From: Caballeronia mineralivorans PML1(12)
Lineage (GTDB): Bacteria; Pseudomonadota; Gammaproteobacteria; Burkholderiales; Burkholderiaceae
Reading direction: 5' to 3'
Assembly (NCBI RefSeq): GCF_001028175.1
Contig: NZ_AEJF01000058.1
Coordinates: 1 to 64,000 of the forward strand
DNA: 64,000 bases
In this document: in pieces, positions 17,817-26,868 of the stretch
How positions within the stretch are numbered: position 1 is the stretch's first letter
Layout of the letters: each line of letters opens with the position of its first letter
Position numbers and translations under genes: made by a program
The notes under the pieces: model-generated
The model's input: only the letters and a program-made list of their open reading frames with translations
Database searches by the model: none
What the model was told of the DNA's origin: nothing

Positions 17817-18803
17817 ATGACGCAATCCACCTCTCCCACGGCCGGCCGAGCGGCGTTCTCCGACCGCCTGCCGTCGCTTGCCGATATCGGTCCGCTTGCG
17901 GCACTCGTCATCGCGTGCGCTTTCTTCATCTGGCAAAGTGACCGGTTTTTATCGATACAAAATCTCTCTCTGATCCTTCAGCAGACCATGGTCGTGGCGG
18001 TGATAGCGATCGGCCAGACACTGATCGTGCTGACCGGCGGCATCGATTTGTCGTGCGGCATGGTGATGGCATTCGGTTCCATCGTGATGACGAAGTTCGC
18101 CGTCACGATGGGCGTGCCGCCCGTGATCGCGATCATGTGTGGGGTAGCGGCGAGCACATTGTTTGGATTACTGAACGGTACACTCATCACGAAGATCAAA
18201 TTGCCGGCGTTCATCGTGACGTTGGGGACGCTGAACATAGCGTTCGCGCTCACGCAGGTGTACTCGAACGCCGAGAGCGTCTCGAACCTGCCGGACGCCA
18301 TGATGTTCTTCGGCAACACGTTCCATCTCGGCGGGGCGGAGGTCACGTACGGCACCGTGCTGACCCTGTTGATGTATCTCGCGGTGTGGTTCGTGTTGCG
18401 CGATACGGTGCCCGGCCGCCATCTCTACGCACTCGGCAACAACGCGGAAGCCGCGCGGCTGATGGGACTTTCGTCGCAGAAAATCCTGATCACCGTGTAC
18501 ACGCTCGCGGGCTTTTTCTACGGCATCGCGGCGCTGTTGTCGGTGGCGCGAACCGGCGTCGGCGATCCGCAGGCGGGCCAGACCGAGAACCTCGACAGCA
18601 TCACGGCCGTGGTACTCGGCGGCACGAGTCTCTTCGGGGGACGCGGCACGATTGTCGGTACCTTGCTGGGCGCGTTGATTGTCGGCGTGTTCCGCAATGG
18701 ACTGACGCTGATCGGAGTGTCGTCGGTTTATCAGATTCTGATAACAGGCATTCTGGTGATTCTCGCGGTCGCCGCCGATAAACTCGCGCGTCCCCGCGCC
18801 TGA
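17817..18803 (+). CDS. frcC: sugar ABC transporter permease (fructose type)
   Basis: 328 aa with eight to ten hydrophobic helices typical of BPD_transp_2 (RbsC/FrcC) permeases. The cytoplasmic coupling-helix region AEAARLMGLSSQKILITVYTLAG and the motif VLGGTSLFGGRGTIVGTLLGAL are characteristic. The start at the ATG for MTQSTSP has GAGG upstream and drops a short arginine-rich leader. It lies 111 bp after the binding-protein gene and 12 bp before the ATPase gene. Confidence 0.92.
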   Translation: MTQSTSPTAGRAAFSDRLPSLADIGPLAALVIACAFFIWQSDRFLSIQNLSLILQQTMVVAVIAIGQTLIVLTGGIDLSCGMVMAFGSIVMTKFAVTMGVPPVIAIMCGVAASTLFGLLNGTLITKIKLPAFIVTLGTLNIAFALTQVYSNAESVSNLPDAMMFFGNTFHLGGAEVTYGTVLTLLMYLAVWFVLRDTVPGRHLYALGNNAEAARLMGLSSQKILITVYTLAGFFYGIAALLSVARTGVGDPQAGQTENLDSITAVVLGGTSLFGGRGTIVGTLLGALIVGVFRNGLTLIGVSSVYQILITGILVILAVAADKLARPRA

Positions 18804-18815
18804 GGAGCCAAGCTC

Positions 18816-19598
18816 ATGAACGACACACTCAAACCCGTTCTGGAAGCACGCGGCGTCATCAAGCGCTACGGCTCCGTGACCGCACTCGACGGCGTCGATT
18901 TCGAACTGTTGCCCGGCGAGATCATGGCGGTGATCGGCGATAACGGAGCAGGCAAATCGTCGTTGATCAAGGCGCTGTCCGGCGCGCTCGTGCCCGACGA
19001 AGGCGAGATCCTGCTGGACGGAAAACCCGTGCATTTTCGCAGTCCGCTCGATGCGCGTTCGCAAGGCATTGAAACGGTCTATCAGGACCTTGCGGTCGCG
19101 CCGGCAATGAGCATTGCGGAGAATCTTTTCCTTGGGCGCGAGTTGCGGCGTCCCGGCATTCTCGGCTCTGTGTTCATGATGATCGACAAGCGGCGCATGT
19201 TGCAGGAAGCCATCGCGCATATGGAGGGTTTGCAGATCGGCATCCGCTCGATGAAGCAGGCAGTCGAGACGCTTTCCGGCGGTCAGCGCCAGGGCGTGGC
19301 GGTGGCGCGCAGCGCGGCGTTTGCGCGGCATGTGGTGATCCTCGATGAACCGACCGCTGCGCTCGGCGTGAAGGAATCGAACATGGTGCTGGAGTTGATC
19401 CGGCGGGTGCGCGATCGCGGGCTGCCCGTGATTCTCATCAGCCACAACATGCCACACGTGTTCGAGATCGCGGACCGTATTCATATCCAGCGGCTCGGCC
19501 GGCGCGCGGCGCTCGTCAATACGAAAGACATCCACATGTCCGAGGCGGTGGCGATCATGACCGGTGCGAAGCAAGCCGACGTACAGGCCATTGCCTGA
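18816..19598 (+). CDS. frcA: sugar ABC transporter ATP-binding protein (fructose type)
   Basis: 260 aa, a single nucleotide-binding domain, unlike the double-domain RbsA proteins but as in FrcA. Walker A GDNGAGKSS is at 41-49, the signature LSGGQRQ near 154, Walker B VVILDEPTAAL just after it, and the switch His in LISHNM. AGGAG lies upstream of the ATG. It energises uptake through FrcC. Confidence 0.93.
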   Translation: MNDTLKPVLEARGVIKRYGSVTALDGVDFELLPGEIMAVIGDNGAGKSSLIKALSGALVPDEGEILLDGKPVHFRSPLDARSQGIETVYQDLAVAPAMSIAENLFLGRELRRPGILGSVFMMIDKRRMLQEAIAHMEGLQIGIRSMKQAVETLSGGQRQGVAVARSAAFARHVVILDEPTAALGVKESNMVLELIRRVRDRGLPVILISHNMPHVFEIADRIHIQRLGRRAALVNTKDIHMSEAVAIMTGAKQADVQAIA

Positions 19599-19604
19599 TA
19601 GACG

Positions 19605-20807
19605 ATGAGCCCTTCGATGCCCGCAAGTACGGCAACGCCGAAGTCGGTGGGCATGCGGCAGATGAACGAGCGCATCGTGCTTCAGGCGGTGCGTGTCCAC
19701 GGCCCATGCCCCAAGTCCGATATCGCGCGCCTGACGCATCTGAGCACGCAGACGGCTTCGCTGATCGTGGATCGCCTGATAGATGACGGGCTGCTCGCTC
19801 GGGAAGCACGAACGCGTGTGCAGGGACGCATGGGCCAGCCGTCGGTGCCGATCTCATTGCGCGCGGATGGGGCGTTTTCCATCGGTGTGAAGATGGGGCG
19901 CCGGAGTCTCGACGTGCTGACCATGGATTTCGCGGGGCACGTGCACGCGCGTGAAGTGCTCGAGTACGCGTATCCCGATCCGCGCACGGTGTTCTCTTTG
20001 CTCAGCAGGAAACTCGACCACATGATGGCCACGCTCGGCGATGACGCCGCCAAAATCGTCGGGATTGGCGTTGCCGCACCGTTGTGGCTTGGCGGCTGGC
20101 GCAATTTCTTCGATACCCCGCCTGAGGTATTCGCCGCGTGGAACGAGATCGATATCCGCGCGCGGGTCCAGGCGCTGACCGCGTTGCCGGTGGAGTTCGC
20201 GAAGGACACGACCGCTGCGTGTGCCGCCGAATTGCTGATGGGGCAAGGGCGCGGATTGCGGGACTTTCTTTACGTGTTTATCGGGACGTTCATTGGCGGC
20301 GGGCTGGTCATCGATGGACGGCTGCATGCCGGCCCCAAGGGAAACGCCGGCGCGGTCGGCTCGTTTCCCCTGATGAGCGAAGGCACGCCGCAATTGCTTA
20401 ACGTGGCGTCCGTCTATGTGCTGGAAAAGCGCTTCACCGACGCCGGTTTTCCAGCCGCTGCTGCTCACGATCAGCGCGCGCTGTCGGCGCAATTGTGGCC
20501 CTTGTGCGAGGCCTGGCTCGATGCCGCTTGTCCGGCCTTGGCCGCGGCGATTGCGACGGCGGCGGCGCTGGTCGATCTCGACGGGATCGTGATTGATGGG
20601 GAACTGGATCGGCAGTTGTTGCGGGAAGTATTAAGTCGTACCGATACCGCGCTCGACGCCTTCGACTGGCAGGGGATGTTGCGCCCTCGACTGGTCGAAG
20701 GAGAGATTGGCGCCGATGCCCGGGCAATGGGCGGCGCAATCTTGCCGTTGTATGCGCACTTTGCGCCCCGGCATGTATTGTTCCTGAAGTCGGGTTTAAG
20801 CGCGTGA
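19605..20807 (+). CDS. ROK family transcriptional regulator
   Basis: 400 aa. An N-terminal winged HTH (PKSDIARLTHLSTQTASLIV, about 36-60) precedes a ROK sugar-kinase-like domain with FIGTFIGGGLVIDGRLHAGPKGNAGAVG. The ROK zinc-binding cysteine cluster is not apparent, and neither is a strong ATP-binding motif, so this is a regulator, not a kinase. It starts six bases after frcA, hence it is in the operon. It probably represses frcBCA in the absence of sugar, by analogy with other ABC-linked ROK repressors. Confidence 0.87.
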   Translation: MSPSMPASTATPKSVGMRQMNERIVLQAVRVHGPCPKSDIARLTHLSTQTASLIVDRLIDDGLLAREARTRVQGRMGQPSVPISLRADGAFSIGVKMGRRSLDVLTMDFAGHVHAREVLEYAYPDPRTVFSLLSRKLDHMMATLGDDAAKIVGIGVAAPLWLGGWRNFFDTPPEVFAAWNEIDIRARVQALTALPVEFAKDTTAACAAELLMGQGRGLRDFLYVFIGTFIGGGLVIDGRLHAGPKGNAGAVGSFPLMSEGTPQLLNVASVYVLEKRFTDAGFPAAAAHDQRALSAQLWPLCEAWLDAACPALAAAIATAAALVDLDGIVIDGELDRQLLREVLSRTDTALDAFDWQGMLRPRLVEGEIGADARAMGGAILPLYAHFAPRHVLFLKSGLSA

Positions 20808-20856
20808 TATCGGACTCGCGGTTCTTGCTGGCCCGGCCCTCGATCGAACGAAAAAC

Positions 20857-20897
20857 AAAAGGCTGTCCCAACGAAAGTTGGAACAGCCTTTTTAGTT
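20857..20897. terminator. intrinsic terminator after the frc operon
   Basis: An A-rich run, then GGCTGTCCCAACG and its near complement GTTGGAACAGCC, then TTTTTAGTTT. The stem has one mismatch, a GAAA-type loop and a T-run on both sides, so it can work in both directions, serving the ROK gene and the facing gene at 20939. Confidence 0.9.
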
Positions 20898-20938
20898 TCA
20901 CCAAAATCCTCACTCGCGCGGTTCGAGCCTCACAGGTT

Positions 20939-21193
20939 TCAAGCCCGGCGGCGTACGACCAGCCCCCAGATGAATAGCAGGACGATAGCGCCGACCACCG
21001 AGGCAATCCACCCCGCTACCTGCCCCTCGTGATACCAGCCCAGCGCGCGGCCGACATAACCTGCGACGAGCGAGCCGGCAATGCCCAGCACGATCGTCAT
21101 GATCCAGCCCATGCTGTCGTCGCCCGGTTTAATTGCCCGCGCAATCAAGCCGATGATGCCGCCGACGATAATGGTGCCGATTAGTGAAAGCAT
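20939..21193 (-). CDS. GlsB/YeaQ/YmgE family stress-response membrane protein
   Basis: 84 aa, three predicted TM helices with the family pattern MLSLIGTIIVGGIIGLIARAI, GWIMTIVLGIAGSLVAGYVGRAL and the C-terminal helix. The start is clear because GGAGGAATCATC precedes the ATG. Members are small inner-membrane proteins tied to stress responses, and the mechanism is unknown. It converges on the frc operon across the bidirectional terminator. Confidence 0.93.
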   Translation of the reverse strand: MLSLIGTIIVGGIIGLIARAIKPGDDSMGWIMTIVLGIAGSLVAGYVGRALGWYHEGQVAGWIASVVGAIVLLFIWGLVVRRRA

Positions 21194-21444
21194 GATGATT
21201 CCTCCGTAGTGTTGGCGAGTGGCCCGGGATATCCGGGCGCGCGCCGGCACACATTCGCGCACAAGATTCCTGCGACAAAAAGGCAGGTGGCGCGCAACGT
21301 GCCCGTCGAGTAGACCGATTAGCCCGCGTGTGGGCATTTTCGACGATGCCGGGGCTTCTTGCAGGTTAAAATTCGTCGCTTATGCACGGTGCAACACTGA
21401 CGTGCTCCCAACCTGTTTCAAGCAACGCGAACCACCTATTCCCC

Positions 21445-21942
21445 ATGACCGATTCAGATCCCGCTCTCCACGCCGACGCAGACACCACGCTCCACGAAGA
21501 CCGCCTCTGGCGCGACGACGGCTGGACTGCGCGGGTGATCAAGAACGAGGACGACGACGGCTGGGCGGTCGAGATGATCAAGGACGGCGAAGCCGAACCG
21601 GCGCTCACCGGCCCGTGGACCATGGGCCGCGACAAGAAGAACCCCAAGCCGCTCGATCCGAACGCGTTCCGTACACTGGTCAAGACGGCGTCCGAAGTAT
21701 TGCGCCGTCACGAGCAACAGCGCCACGCGATGCTTCACAAGGATTTTACGGTTCGCGCAGATGGCGAAGATGTGACAGTGACGCTGGATATAGTGCCCGA
21801 CGAGGACGATCCCTACGCGGACCTGAGGGCGCTCGACTCGTTCGGTGCGCTGCTTGCCCAGGTGCGGGTATCGGCGGGATTCAAGCTCACCAAGACCAGC
21901 GCGCAGGCCTGGGTGGACAACGACTTCCGCAAGCCCGACTGA
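21445..21942 (+). CDS. conserved hypothetical protein
   Basis: 165 aa, acidic, soluble. The N-terminal half is rich in D/E/W (RLWRDDGWTARVIKNEDDDG, then a GPWTMGRDKKNPKPLD segment) and the C-terminal half holds two helical blocks. No known domain was recognised. The ATG at 21445 starts the conserved-looking part; a frame extending to 21382 is possible. No strong ribosome binding site is visible. The stop lies 13 bp from the stop of the convergent LpxL-like gene. Confidence 0.72.
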   Translation: MTDSDPALHADADTTLHEDRLWRDDGWTARVIKNEDDDGWAVEMIKDGEAEPALTGPWTMGRDKKNPKPLDPNAFRTLVKTASEVLRRHEQQRHAMLHKDFTVRADGEDVTVTLDIVPDEDDPYADLRALDSFGALLAQVRVSAGFKLTKTSAQAWVDNDFRKPD

Positions 21943-21954
21943 TACTGAGCGCGC

Positions 21955-22830
21955 TCAATAAACCGCCGGTACACCTTCCGGCCGGTGTTTAAAGCGGCGA
22001 TGCACCCAGTAGTATTGTTCCGGAAAACGCACCACTTGCGATTCGAGAAACTCGTTCATGCGGCGTGCATCGGTTTCGTCGCTTTCTGAGGGAAAGTCGG
22101 CGAGCGGCTCGAAGATTGTCATCTTGTAGCCCTTGTAGTCCGGCAGCACTTCTGTGACGAACGGGACCACGCGCGCGTGCCCAAGGCGCGCCAACCGCGA
22201 CACGGACGTGAGCGTACAGGCCGGCACGCCGAAGAACGGCACGAATACCGAGTTTTCGATGCCGTGATCCATGTCGGCGGCCAGCATGACGGAGCCGCCG
22301 TTGCGCAGCAGCTTGAGAATGCGGCGTGCGCTGTCGGCGCGCATCACCATGTCGGCGCCGAAACGGCCGCGCTGTTCGACGGCGAGCGTGTTGAGCCGTT
22401 TGCTGGACATCGGCGTATAGAGCGCCGTGATAGGCAGCTTCATGGAGTACAGCATGCAGCCCACTTCAATGGCAACGAAGTGGAAGCCCATGAAAATGGT
22501 GGGCGGTGCGTTTTCATCGTCGAGGTCAATGCGGCTTTCCAGCTGCACCAGTTTTTCGATGGCACTAGCCGAACCAAACCACTGCACGCCGCGCTCCACG
22601 TAACTGCGCACGACGTGGCGGAAATGCGAACGTCCGAGTAATTCGTATTCGGCGGCGGTCTTGCCGGGAAAGCACAATTGCAGATTGACCTGCACAATAT
22701 GCTTTCGACGGCTCGGAATGAGATAAAGCAGCGCGCCCAGTCCGCTACCGAACCGCGCGACGAGGCCGTAGGGCAGGTGAGCGAGTGCGCGGAGCAGTGC
22801 TACGACCAGCGCGAAACCGATGTTGTTCAA
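21955..22830 (-). CDS. lipid A biosynthesis acyltransferase (LpxL/HtrB family)
   Basis: 291 aa membrane-anchored acyltransferase that adds secondary acyl chains to lipid A. An N-terminal TM helix (about 4-38) precedes the catalytic motif H117-FVAI-E122 (H-X4-E, as in LpxL). The later SVMLAADMDHG and VPFFGVPA segments are typical. The start chosen is a TTG at 22830 with AAGGGGC upstream, giving a normal-length LpxL N-terminus; the frame stays open to 22938 with an atypical Ser/Arg-rich extension. It is convergent with the hypothetical gene. Confidence 0.87.
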   Translation of the reverse strand: MNNIGFALVVALLRALAHLPYGLVARFGSGLGALLYLIPSRRKHIVQVNLQLCFPGKTAAEYELLGRSHFRHVVRSYVERGVQWFGSASAIEKLVQLESRIDLDDENAPPTIFMGFHFVAIEVGCMLYSMKLPITALYTPMSSKRLNTLAVEQRGRFGADMVMRADSARRILKLLRNGGSVMLAADMDHGIENSVFVPFFGVPACTLTSVSRLARLGHARVVPFVTEVLPDYKGYKMTIFEPLADFPSESDETDARRMNEFLESQVVRFPEQYYWVHRRFKHRPEGVPAVY

Positions 22831-23257
22831 ACTTGCCCCTTGAAACGGGCGGCGAAATACATATGACGAGCGCCGGGTGAATATGAACTTCGACGATTGG
22901 CTGGAGCCGGATGTCGAAGAGGAGTAACGGCGAAGCAAGCGCAGCGGGAATCACCGGGAAAGGAGGCGAAAAAGGAGCCGGACGGGCAGCCAATGGGCGC
23001 GTTCCGGCTAGCTTCCGGCACCGCCTGACCCCTTGCCGCCGCCGGGAATTCACGGGCGCGCGGAAGGAATGCGTCGAAAGTCCCGTCATGATCGCACACA
23101 CGGTGCGCGACATACAGTTTCTGACACTTTGTGCATATGCACTTTTGCTTACCGAGCGTAACGGACGTAATGGGTGTAATGGGCGGGCGTAATAGGATGA
23201 GGCTGGGGGTATAAGCGCAACGAGCGCGTCCCGTCGCCCGGAACTGGAGACAAGCTG
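22831..23257. other. intergenic region
   Basis: About 430 bp between divergently transcribed genes. It holds short degenerate GTAATGGG-type repeats at about 23157-23198 (CGTAACGGACGTAATGGGTG and the following GTAATGGGCGGGCGTAATAGG). No RNA gene or operator was recognised. Confidence 0.4.
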
Positions 23258-23563
23258 ATGCACTTTTTATTGATCTACGAATTGAGCGCCGATTACCTGG
23301 ACCGCCGTACGGCGTTCCGCGACCGTCATTTAACGCTCGCGTGGCAATCGGCGGAACGCGGCGAGTTGTTGCTGGGCGGGGCGCTGGAGGCGCCCGCCGA
23401 CCGGGCGATGCTGCTGTTCGATGCGGATTCGCCCGAGGTGCTGGAGGCGTTCGCGCGGGCCGATCCGTATGTGACCGAGGGGTTGGTCACGCGCTGGGAG
23501 GTGCGCAAGTGGAATACGGTGGCGGGCGAGGGGGCGGCGCAGCCGGTCAGGCCGGCGTCGTGA
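23258..23563 (+). CDS. YciI-like protein
   Basis: 101 aa. The N-terminal HFLLIYELSADYLDRRTAFRD with a conserved His late in the first helix region (RHLTLA), the GGAL strand and the VTEGLVTRWEVRKWN end are YciI hallmarks. YciI-type proteins have a dimeric ferredoxin-like fold and are proposed to be small enzymes (dehydrochlorinase/dioxygenase-like); the role here is unknown. The stop codon directly abuts that of the convergent LysR gene, with no bases between. Confidence 0.88.
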   Translation: MHFLLIYELSADYLDRRTAFRDRHLTLAWQSAERGELLLGGALEAPADRAMLLFDADSPEVLEAFARADPYVTEGLVTRWEVRKWNTVAGEGAAQPVRPAS

Positions 23564-24595
23564 CTAGCTTGCGGTTTCCTCGTGCGCGTCCTCGTCGCGG
23601 GCCGCACGAGTCACACGCACCGGCGCTGCGGCCTTGATCGGAGCAGAAGCCGGGCGGCGTGCCGTGCGGAACAGGCGCGTGAGCGTGTCGTCCATTTCCT
23701 GCGTGCGCTCGAACAATTCCGCCAGCCAGTCCACGAACGCACTCACACGTGGCGCCGCTTGCCGGCTCTTGACGAACGCCACCGAGACATTCATCGGCAT
23801 CGACTTCCATTGCGGCAGCACTTCGCGCAATTGCCCGGAACGCAGATACGGCAACGCGGCAATGCGCGGCGGCTGAATCAGCCCGAGCCCTTGCAGTCCG
23901 CAGGCGAGATACGCGTGTTCGTCGGTGACTTGTACAAACCCCGCCATTTTCACGGTCACTGCTTCGCCATCGACTTCGAAGTCGAAATCACATGGCCGGC
24001 CGGTACGGTCCGACACGCAATTCACGGCGAAGTGTTGCGAGAGCTCGTCGAGCGTTTTCGGCGTGCCGTGCGCTTCCAGATACGCCGGCGTTGCACATGT
24101 CACGTGCTCGAAGCTGCCGAGCCGCCGTGCGATCAGCCCGGAATCGGGCAATTCGCCGAGTTGCACGCTGCAATCCACCCCTTCGCCGACGAGATCGACG
24201 GCACGGTTGCTGATGCCGATCGACAACTCGATATGCGGATAACGGGCATGGAAATCCGGCAGCGCGGGCACGACCAGCGCGGTCGCGACGGTATCGGGCA
24301 GCTCGATGCGCAGACGGCCGCGCAGACGCTCGTCGCGGCCGTGAAAGCCGGCTTCGAGGTCGTCGATGTCCGCGAGAATCCTCACGCAGCGTTCGTAACA
24401 CTCGGCCCCTTCGGCCGTGAGATTGAGACGCCGCGTGGTGCGTGCGAGCAGTTGCACGCCGAGCAGTGCCTCGAGTTGTTGAATGGTCGTCGAGACGCTT
24501 GCACGCGGCATGCCGAGGGATTCGGCGGCGCGCGAGAAACTGTTGGTATCGACGACACGGATGAAAACACGCATGGCATGAACGCGATCGGTCAC
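23564..24595 (-). CDS. LysR family transcriptional regulator
   Basis: 343 aa. The HTH (MRVFIRVVDTNSFSRAAESL, then GMPRASVSTTIQQLE) is followed by a LysR substrate domain. This belongs to the large single-gene LysR group found next to many oxidoreductases. The GTG start at 24595 gives the usual VTDRVHAMRVF beginning, with an AGGAAAA site a little far upstream. The C-terminus has about 40 extra Ala/Arg/Glu-rich residues after the sensor domain. The target gene is unclear, since the abutting YciI gene is convergent. Confidence 0.88.
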   Translation of the reverse strand: MTDRVHAMRVFIRVVDTNSFSRAAESLGMPRASVSTTIQQLEALLGVQLLARTTRRLNLTAEGAECYERCVRILADIDDLEAGFHGRDERLRGRLRIELPDTVATALVVPALPDFHARYPHIELSIGISNRAVDLVGEGVDCSVQLGELPDSGLIARRLGSFEHVTCATPAYLEAHGTPKTLDELSQHFAVNCVSDRTGRPCDFDFEVDGEAVTVKMAGFVQVTDEHAYLACGLQGLGLIQPPRIAALPYLRSGQLREVLPQWKSMPMNVSVAFVKSRQAAPRVSAFVDWLAELFERTQEMDDTLTRLFRTARRPASAPIKAAAPVRVTRAARDEDAHEETAS

Positions 24596-24742
24596 GGGAG
24601 TTTTCCTGTAGAAGCGATGAATGCGTTGACCGGCGAGCACCTTCGGGTGATGCAGAAGGAATGCCGGCAAGGTTCACACTTTAAGGATCAGAAAGCTTCG
24701 CGTGAATACATAAAAATCGCGGATTCTTGCCTGCTTCTCCAG

Positions 24743-26065
24743 CTAGACCGTGGGCAACTCGCCGCGTAAGCGTCCGCTTTGCGCACTGCCAATGCTGCTT
24801 ACGGTGCCAATCCGTCCACTCACGAGTCCGCTCATGTCAGCACCGGACGGCGCTTGATACAGCCGCAGTCCCATCTCCGGCAGGATCGACAGCAGGTGAT
24901 CGAATACGTCGCCCTGAATGCGTTCGTATTGTGTCCATGCGGTGACGGCGGTGAAACAATAGACCTCGACGGGAATGCCTTCCGACTGTGGTTCCATCAT
25001 GCGCACCATCATCGACATGTCCTGCCTGATCTCCGGATGCCGCTGCAGATATGCGAGCCCATACGCGCGGAAGGTGCCGATATTCGTCAGCCGCCGCCGG
25101 TTGGCCGGCTCGCTTGCGAGCTCGCCGAGGTTTTTGTTCGCCTGGTCGACTTCGAGTTGCTTCTCTTCCAGATAATCGTGCAGCAAGCGGAACTGCTTGA
25201 GGCGCGCGGTTTCTTCATCGGTGAGAAAACGCACGCACGTTGCATCTATTCGCAACGTCCGCTTGATACGCCGCCCGCCCGATTCAAACATCTGCCGATA
25301 ATTTCGATAACTCTCCGAAAAGAGCTTATACGTGGGCACGGTGGTCACCGTGTTGTCCCAGTTTTGCACCTTCACGGTATGCAGCGCGATGTCTTTCACG
25401 AAACCATCGGCGTTGGATTGCGGCATCTCGATCCAGTCGCCTATGCGCAGCATATCGTTTGACGTGAGCTGCGTGCTCGCCACCAGCGACAGCAACGTGT
25501 CCTTGAACACGAGCAGCAGCACCGCGGACAACGCGCCGAGGCCCGACAGCATCCAGAGCGGCGAGCGGTCGATCACGATCGACAACACCAGCACGCCGCA
25601 TATCAACGCGAGCGCGAGCTTGCCGATCTGAATGTAGCCCTTGATGGAGCGTGTCTGCGCCTCCATGCTTGCCGCGTACACGTCTTGCCATGCGCTGAGC
25701 GCGCCGCCCATGGCGAAGAAGACGCAGACCCATGCGCCGGCGTGCGCGAGCCGCTCGATCACCTGCGCCACGTGACCAATATGCGGCACATCGCCGATAC
25801 CGATCGCCACCGCCGCGAACGGCACCGCATACCAAAGCTGGTGATACGCGCGATGCCGGGCGAGCGCCTTGTCCCACGTTTCACGTTCGGTCAGCACGAG
25901 CAGCCGGTGCGCGAAATACAGCACGATGCGCGCGACCACCCACTGCGCGAACAGTGCGGCCAGCACGAGCGTCAGCATGCCGAGCGCGAACTGCGCCCAG
26001 TGATGGGTGGGGTAGTGCTGCTGCAGCGCGTCTGTGACGGTGTCTACGAGGTCGTCTAGATTCAT
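24743..26065 (-). CDS. MscS family mechanosensitive ion channel (YbdG-like)
   Basis: 440 aa. Five TM helices (about 20-45, 78-95, 105-125, 150-170, 175-200) lead into an MscS pore and beta domain (LVFKDTLLSLVASTQLTSND, then GDWIEMP... NWDNTVTTVPT). The long cytoplasmic C-terminal region (RNYRQMFESGGRRIKR onward) is that of the E. coli YbdG/MscM group, not of small MscS. It protects against osmotic downshock. The start was placed at the ATG of MNLDDL; no ribosome binding site is obvious and another in-frame ATG lies at 26083. Confidence 0.9.
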   Translation of the reverse strand: MNLDDLVDTVTDALQQHYPTHHWAQFALGMLTLVLAALFAQWVVARIVLYFAHRLLVLTERETWDKALARHRAYHQLWYAVPFAAVAIGIGDVPHIGHVAQVIERLAHAGAWVCVFFAMGGALSAWQDVYAASMEAQTRSIKGYIQIGKLALALICGVLVLSIVIDRSPLWMLSGLGALSAVLLLVFKDTLLSLVASTQLTSNDMLRIGDWIEMPQSNADGFVKDIALHTVKVQNWDNTVTTVPTYKLFSESYRNYRQMFESGGRRIKRTLRIDATCVRFLTDEETARLKQFRLLHDYLEEKQLEVDQANKNLGELASEPANRRRLTNIGTFRAYGLAYLQRHPEIRQDMSMMVRMMEPQSEGIPVEVYCFTAVTAWTQYERIQGDVFDHLLSILPEMGLRLYQAPSGADMSGLVSGRIGTVSSIGSAQSGRLRGELPTV

Positions 26066-26256
26066 GCGGACAATGTGAGGCATAAGAGGGCGAACGCGGG
26101 GCGAACGAGATGCGACCCGTATTGTGCATGAATGGCGGAGCGGCGCTTTCTGCATCGACGACTGCGTGCGCTCCATTATCATTACGCCCTTGTGCACCCT
26201 TCGCGAGTATTGCGCTCGCTTGTCCCTGATTTCTCCCTGATCTTTTCCCTTCGCTC

Positions 26257-26634
26257 ATGTATCTGTCGATTCTGGCTGTCGGTATTGGCGGCGCGCTCGG
26301 TTCCCTGTTTCGATGGGCGCTCGGCCTGCGCCTGAACGCGTTGTTCCCCAATCTCCCGCTAGGGACGCTTGCGGCGAACGTCATAGCGGGTTATGTGATC
26401 GGCGTGGCGGTGGCGTGGTTCGCGCGCTTCCCTGGTGTATCGATGGAATGGCGGCTGTTCGTCATTACCGGCTTGATGGGCGGCCTGTCCACCTTCTCGA
26501 CGTTCTCGGCCGAAGTCGTTGCGCATCTGCAGCAAGGGCGCTATGGCTGGGCCGCGGGCGAAATCGCGATTCACGTGGCCGCGTCGGTCGCGATGACCAT
26601 CCTGGGCATAGCGACGGTCTCGCTGACGCGCTGA
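26257..26634 (+). CDS. crcB: fluoride ion channel (Fluc)
   Basis: 125 aa with four TM helices, the standard size. Channel motifs are intact: [14 protein letters not shown] with Asn41, and [15 protein letters not shown] at 72-86 holding the two pore phenylalanines (F80, F83). It exports toxic fluoride. The 190 bp upstream do not show the conserved fluoride riboswitch core, so its regulation here appears different. It lies divergent from the MscS channel gene. Confidence 0.94.
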   Translation: MYLSILAVGIGGALGSLFRWALGLRLNALFPNLPLGTLAANVIAGYVIGVAVAWFARFPGVSMEWRLFVITGLMGGLSTFSTFSAEVVAHLQQGRYGWAAGEIAIHVAASVAMTILGIATVSLTR

Positions 26635-26740
26635 TTCAGCGATGCTTCGAGGCGCACGGATTCAAGGTCGTCCGCTCGCAAGTCGTGGCGTTGCGAGACC
26701 AGCAACTGACAAACTTCCGGATGGAGAAGCGGTCGATCGC

Positions 26741-26750
26741 TGTATAGACA
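26741..26750. promoter_or_regulatory. distal TGTATAGACA site (candidate HutC operator)
   Basis: TGTATAGACA, an imperfect palindrome (TGTA-TA-GACA), is identical to the site at 26850-26859 and lies 109 bp upstream of it. The GntR/HutC family binds TGTA-N2-TACA-type sequences in pseudomonads. The identity of the two copies, both upstream of hutH, is what suggests an operator. Confidence 0.55.
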
Positions 26751-26809
26751 ACCGGGCGGAAAAATCGGCATGTCGATACTGATGAAACCAATTTAGGTGT
26801 TTCCCGACC

Positions 26810-26838
26810 TTGTTTTGGGGCATTTGTTTGTTTAGACT
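26810..26838 (+). promoter_or_regulatory. sigma-70-type promoter of hutH
   Basis: TTGTTT (26810-26815), a 17-bp spacer and TAGACT (26833-26838) form a plausible -35/-10 pair. The start site would be near 26845, so the proximal TGTATAGACA site would cover it, as a repressor site should. Confidence 0.55.
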
Positions 26839-26849
26839 GGGCCGCAACT

Positions 26850-26859
26850 TGTATAGACA
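26850..26859. promoter_or_regulatory. proximal TGTATAGACA site (candidate HutC operator)
   Basis: Second identical copy of TGTATAGACA, ending nine bases before the hutH start codon and overlapping the expected transcription start. Occupancy by HutC would block hutH transcription until urocanate is present. Confidence 0.6.
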
Positions 26860-26868
26860 GGATTTGCC

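Noticed and set aside
18168..19739. 523-codon minus-strand frame across the frc permease, ATPase and ROK genes
   Set aside because: It runs antisense to three well-supported genes in GC-rich DNA and has no recognisable domain.
26066..26256. Fluoride riboswitch before crcB
   Set aside because: The conserved riboswitch core and pseudoknot segments are not visible in the divergent gap.
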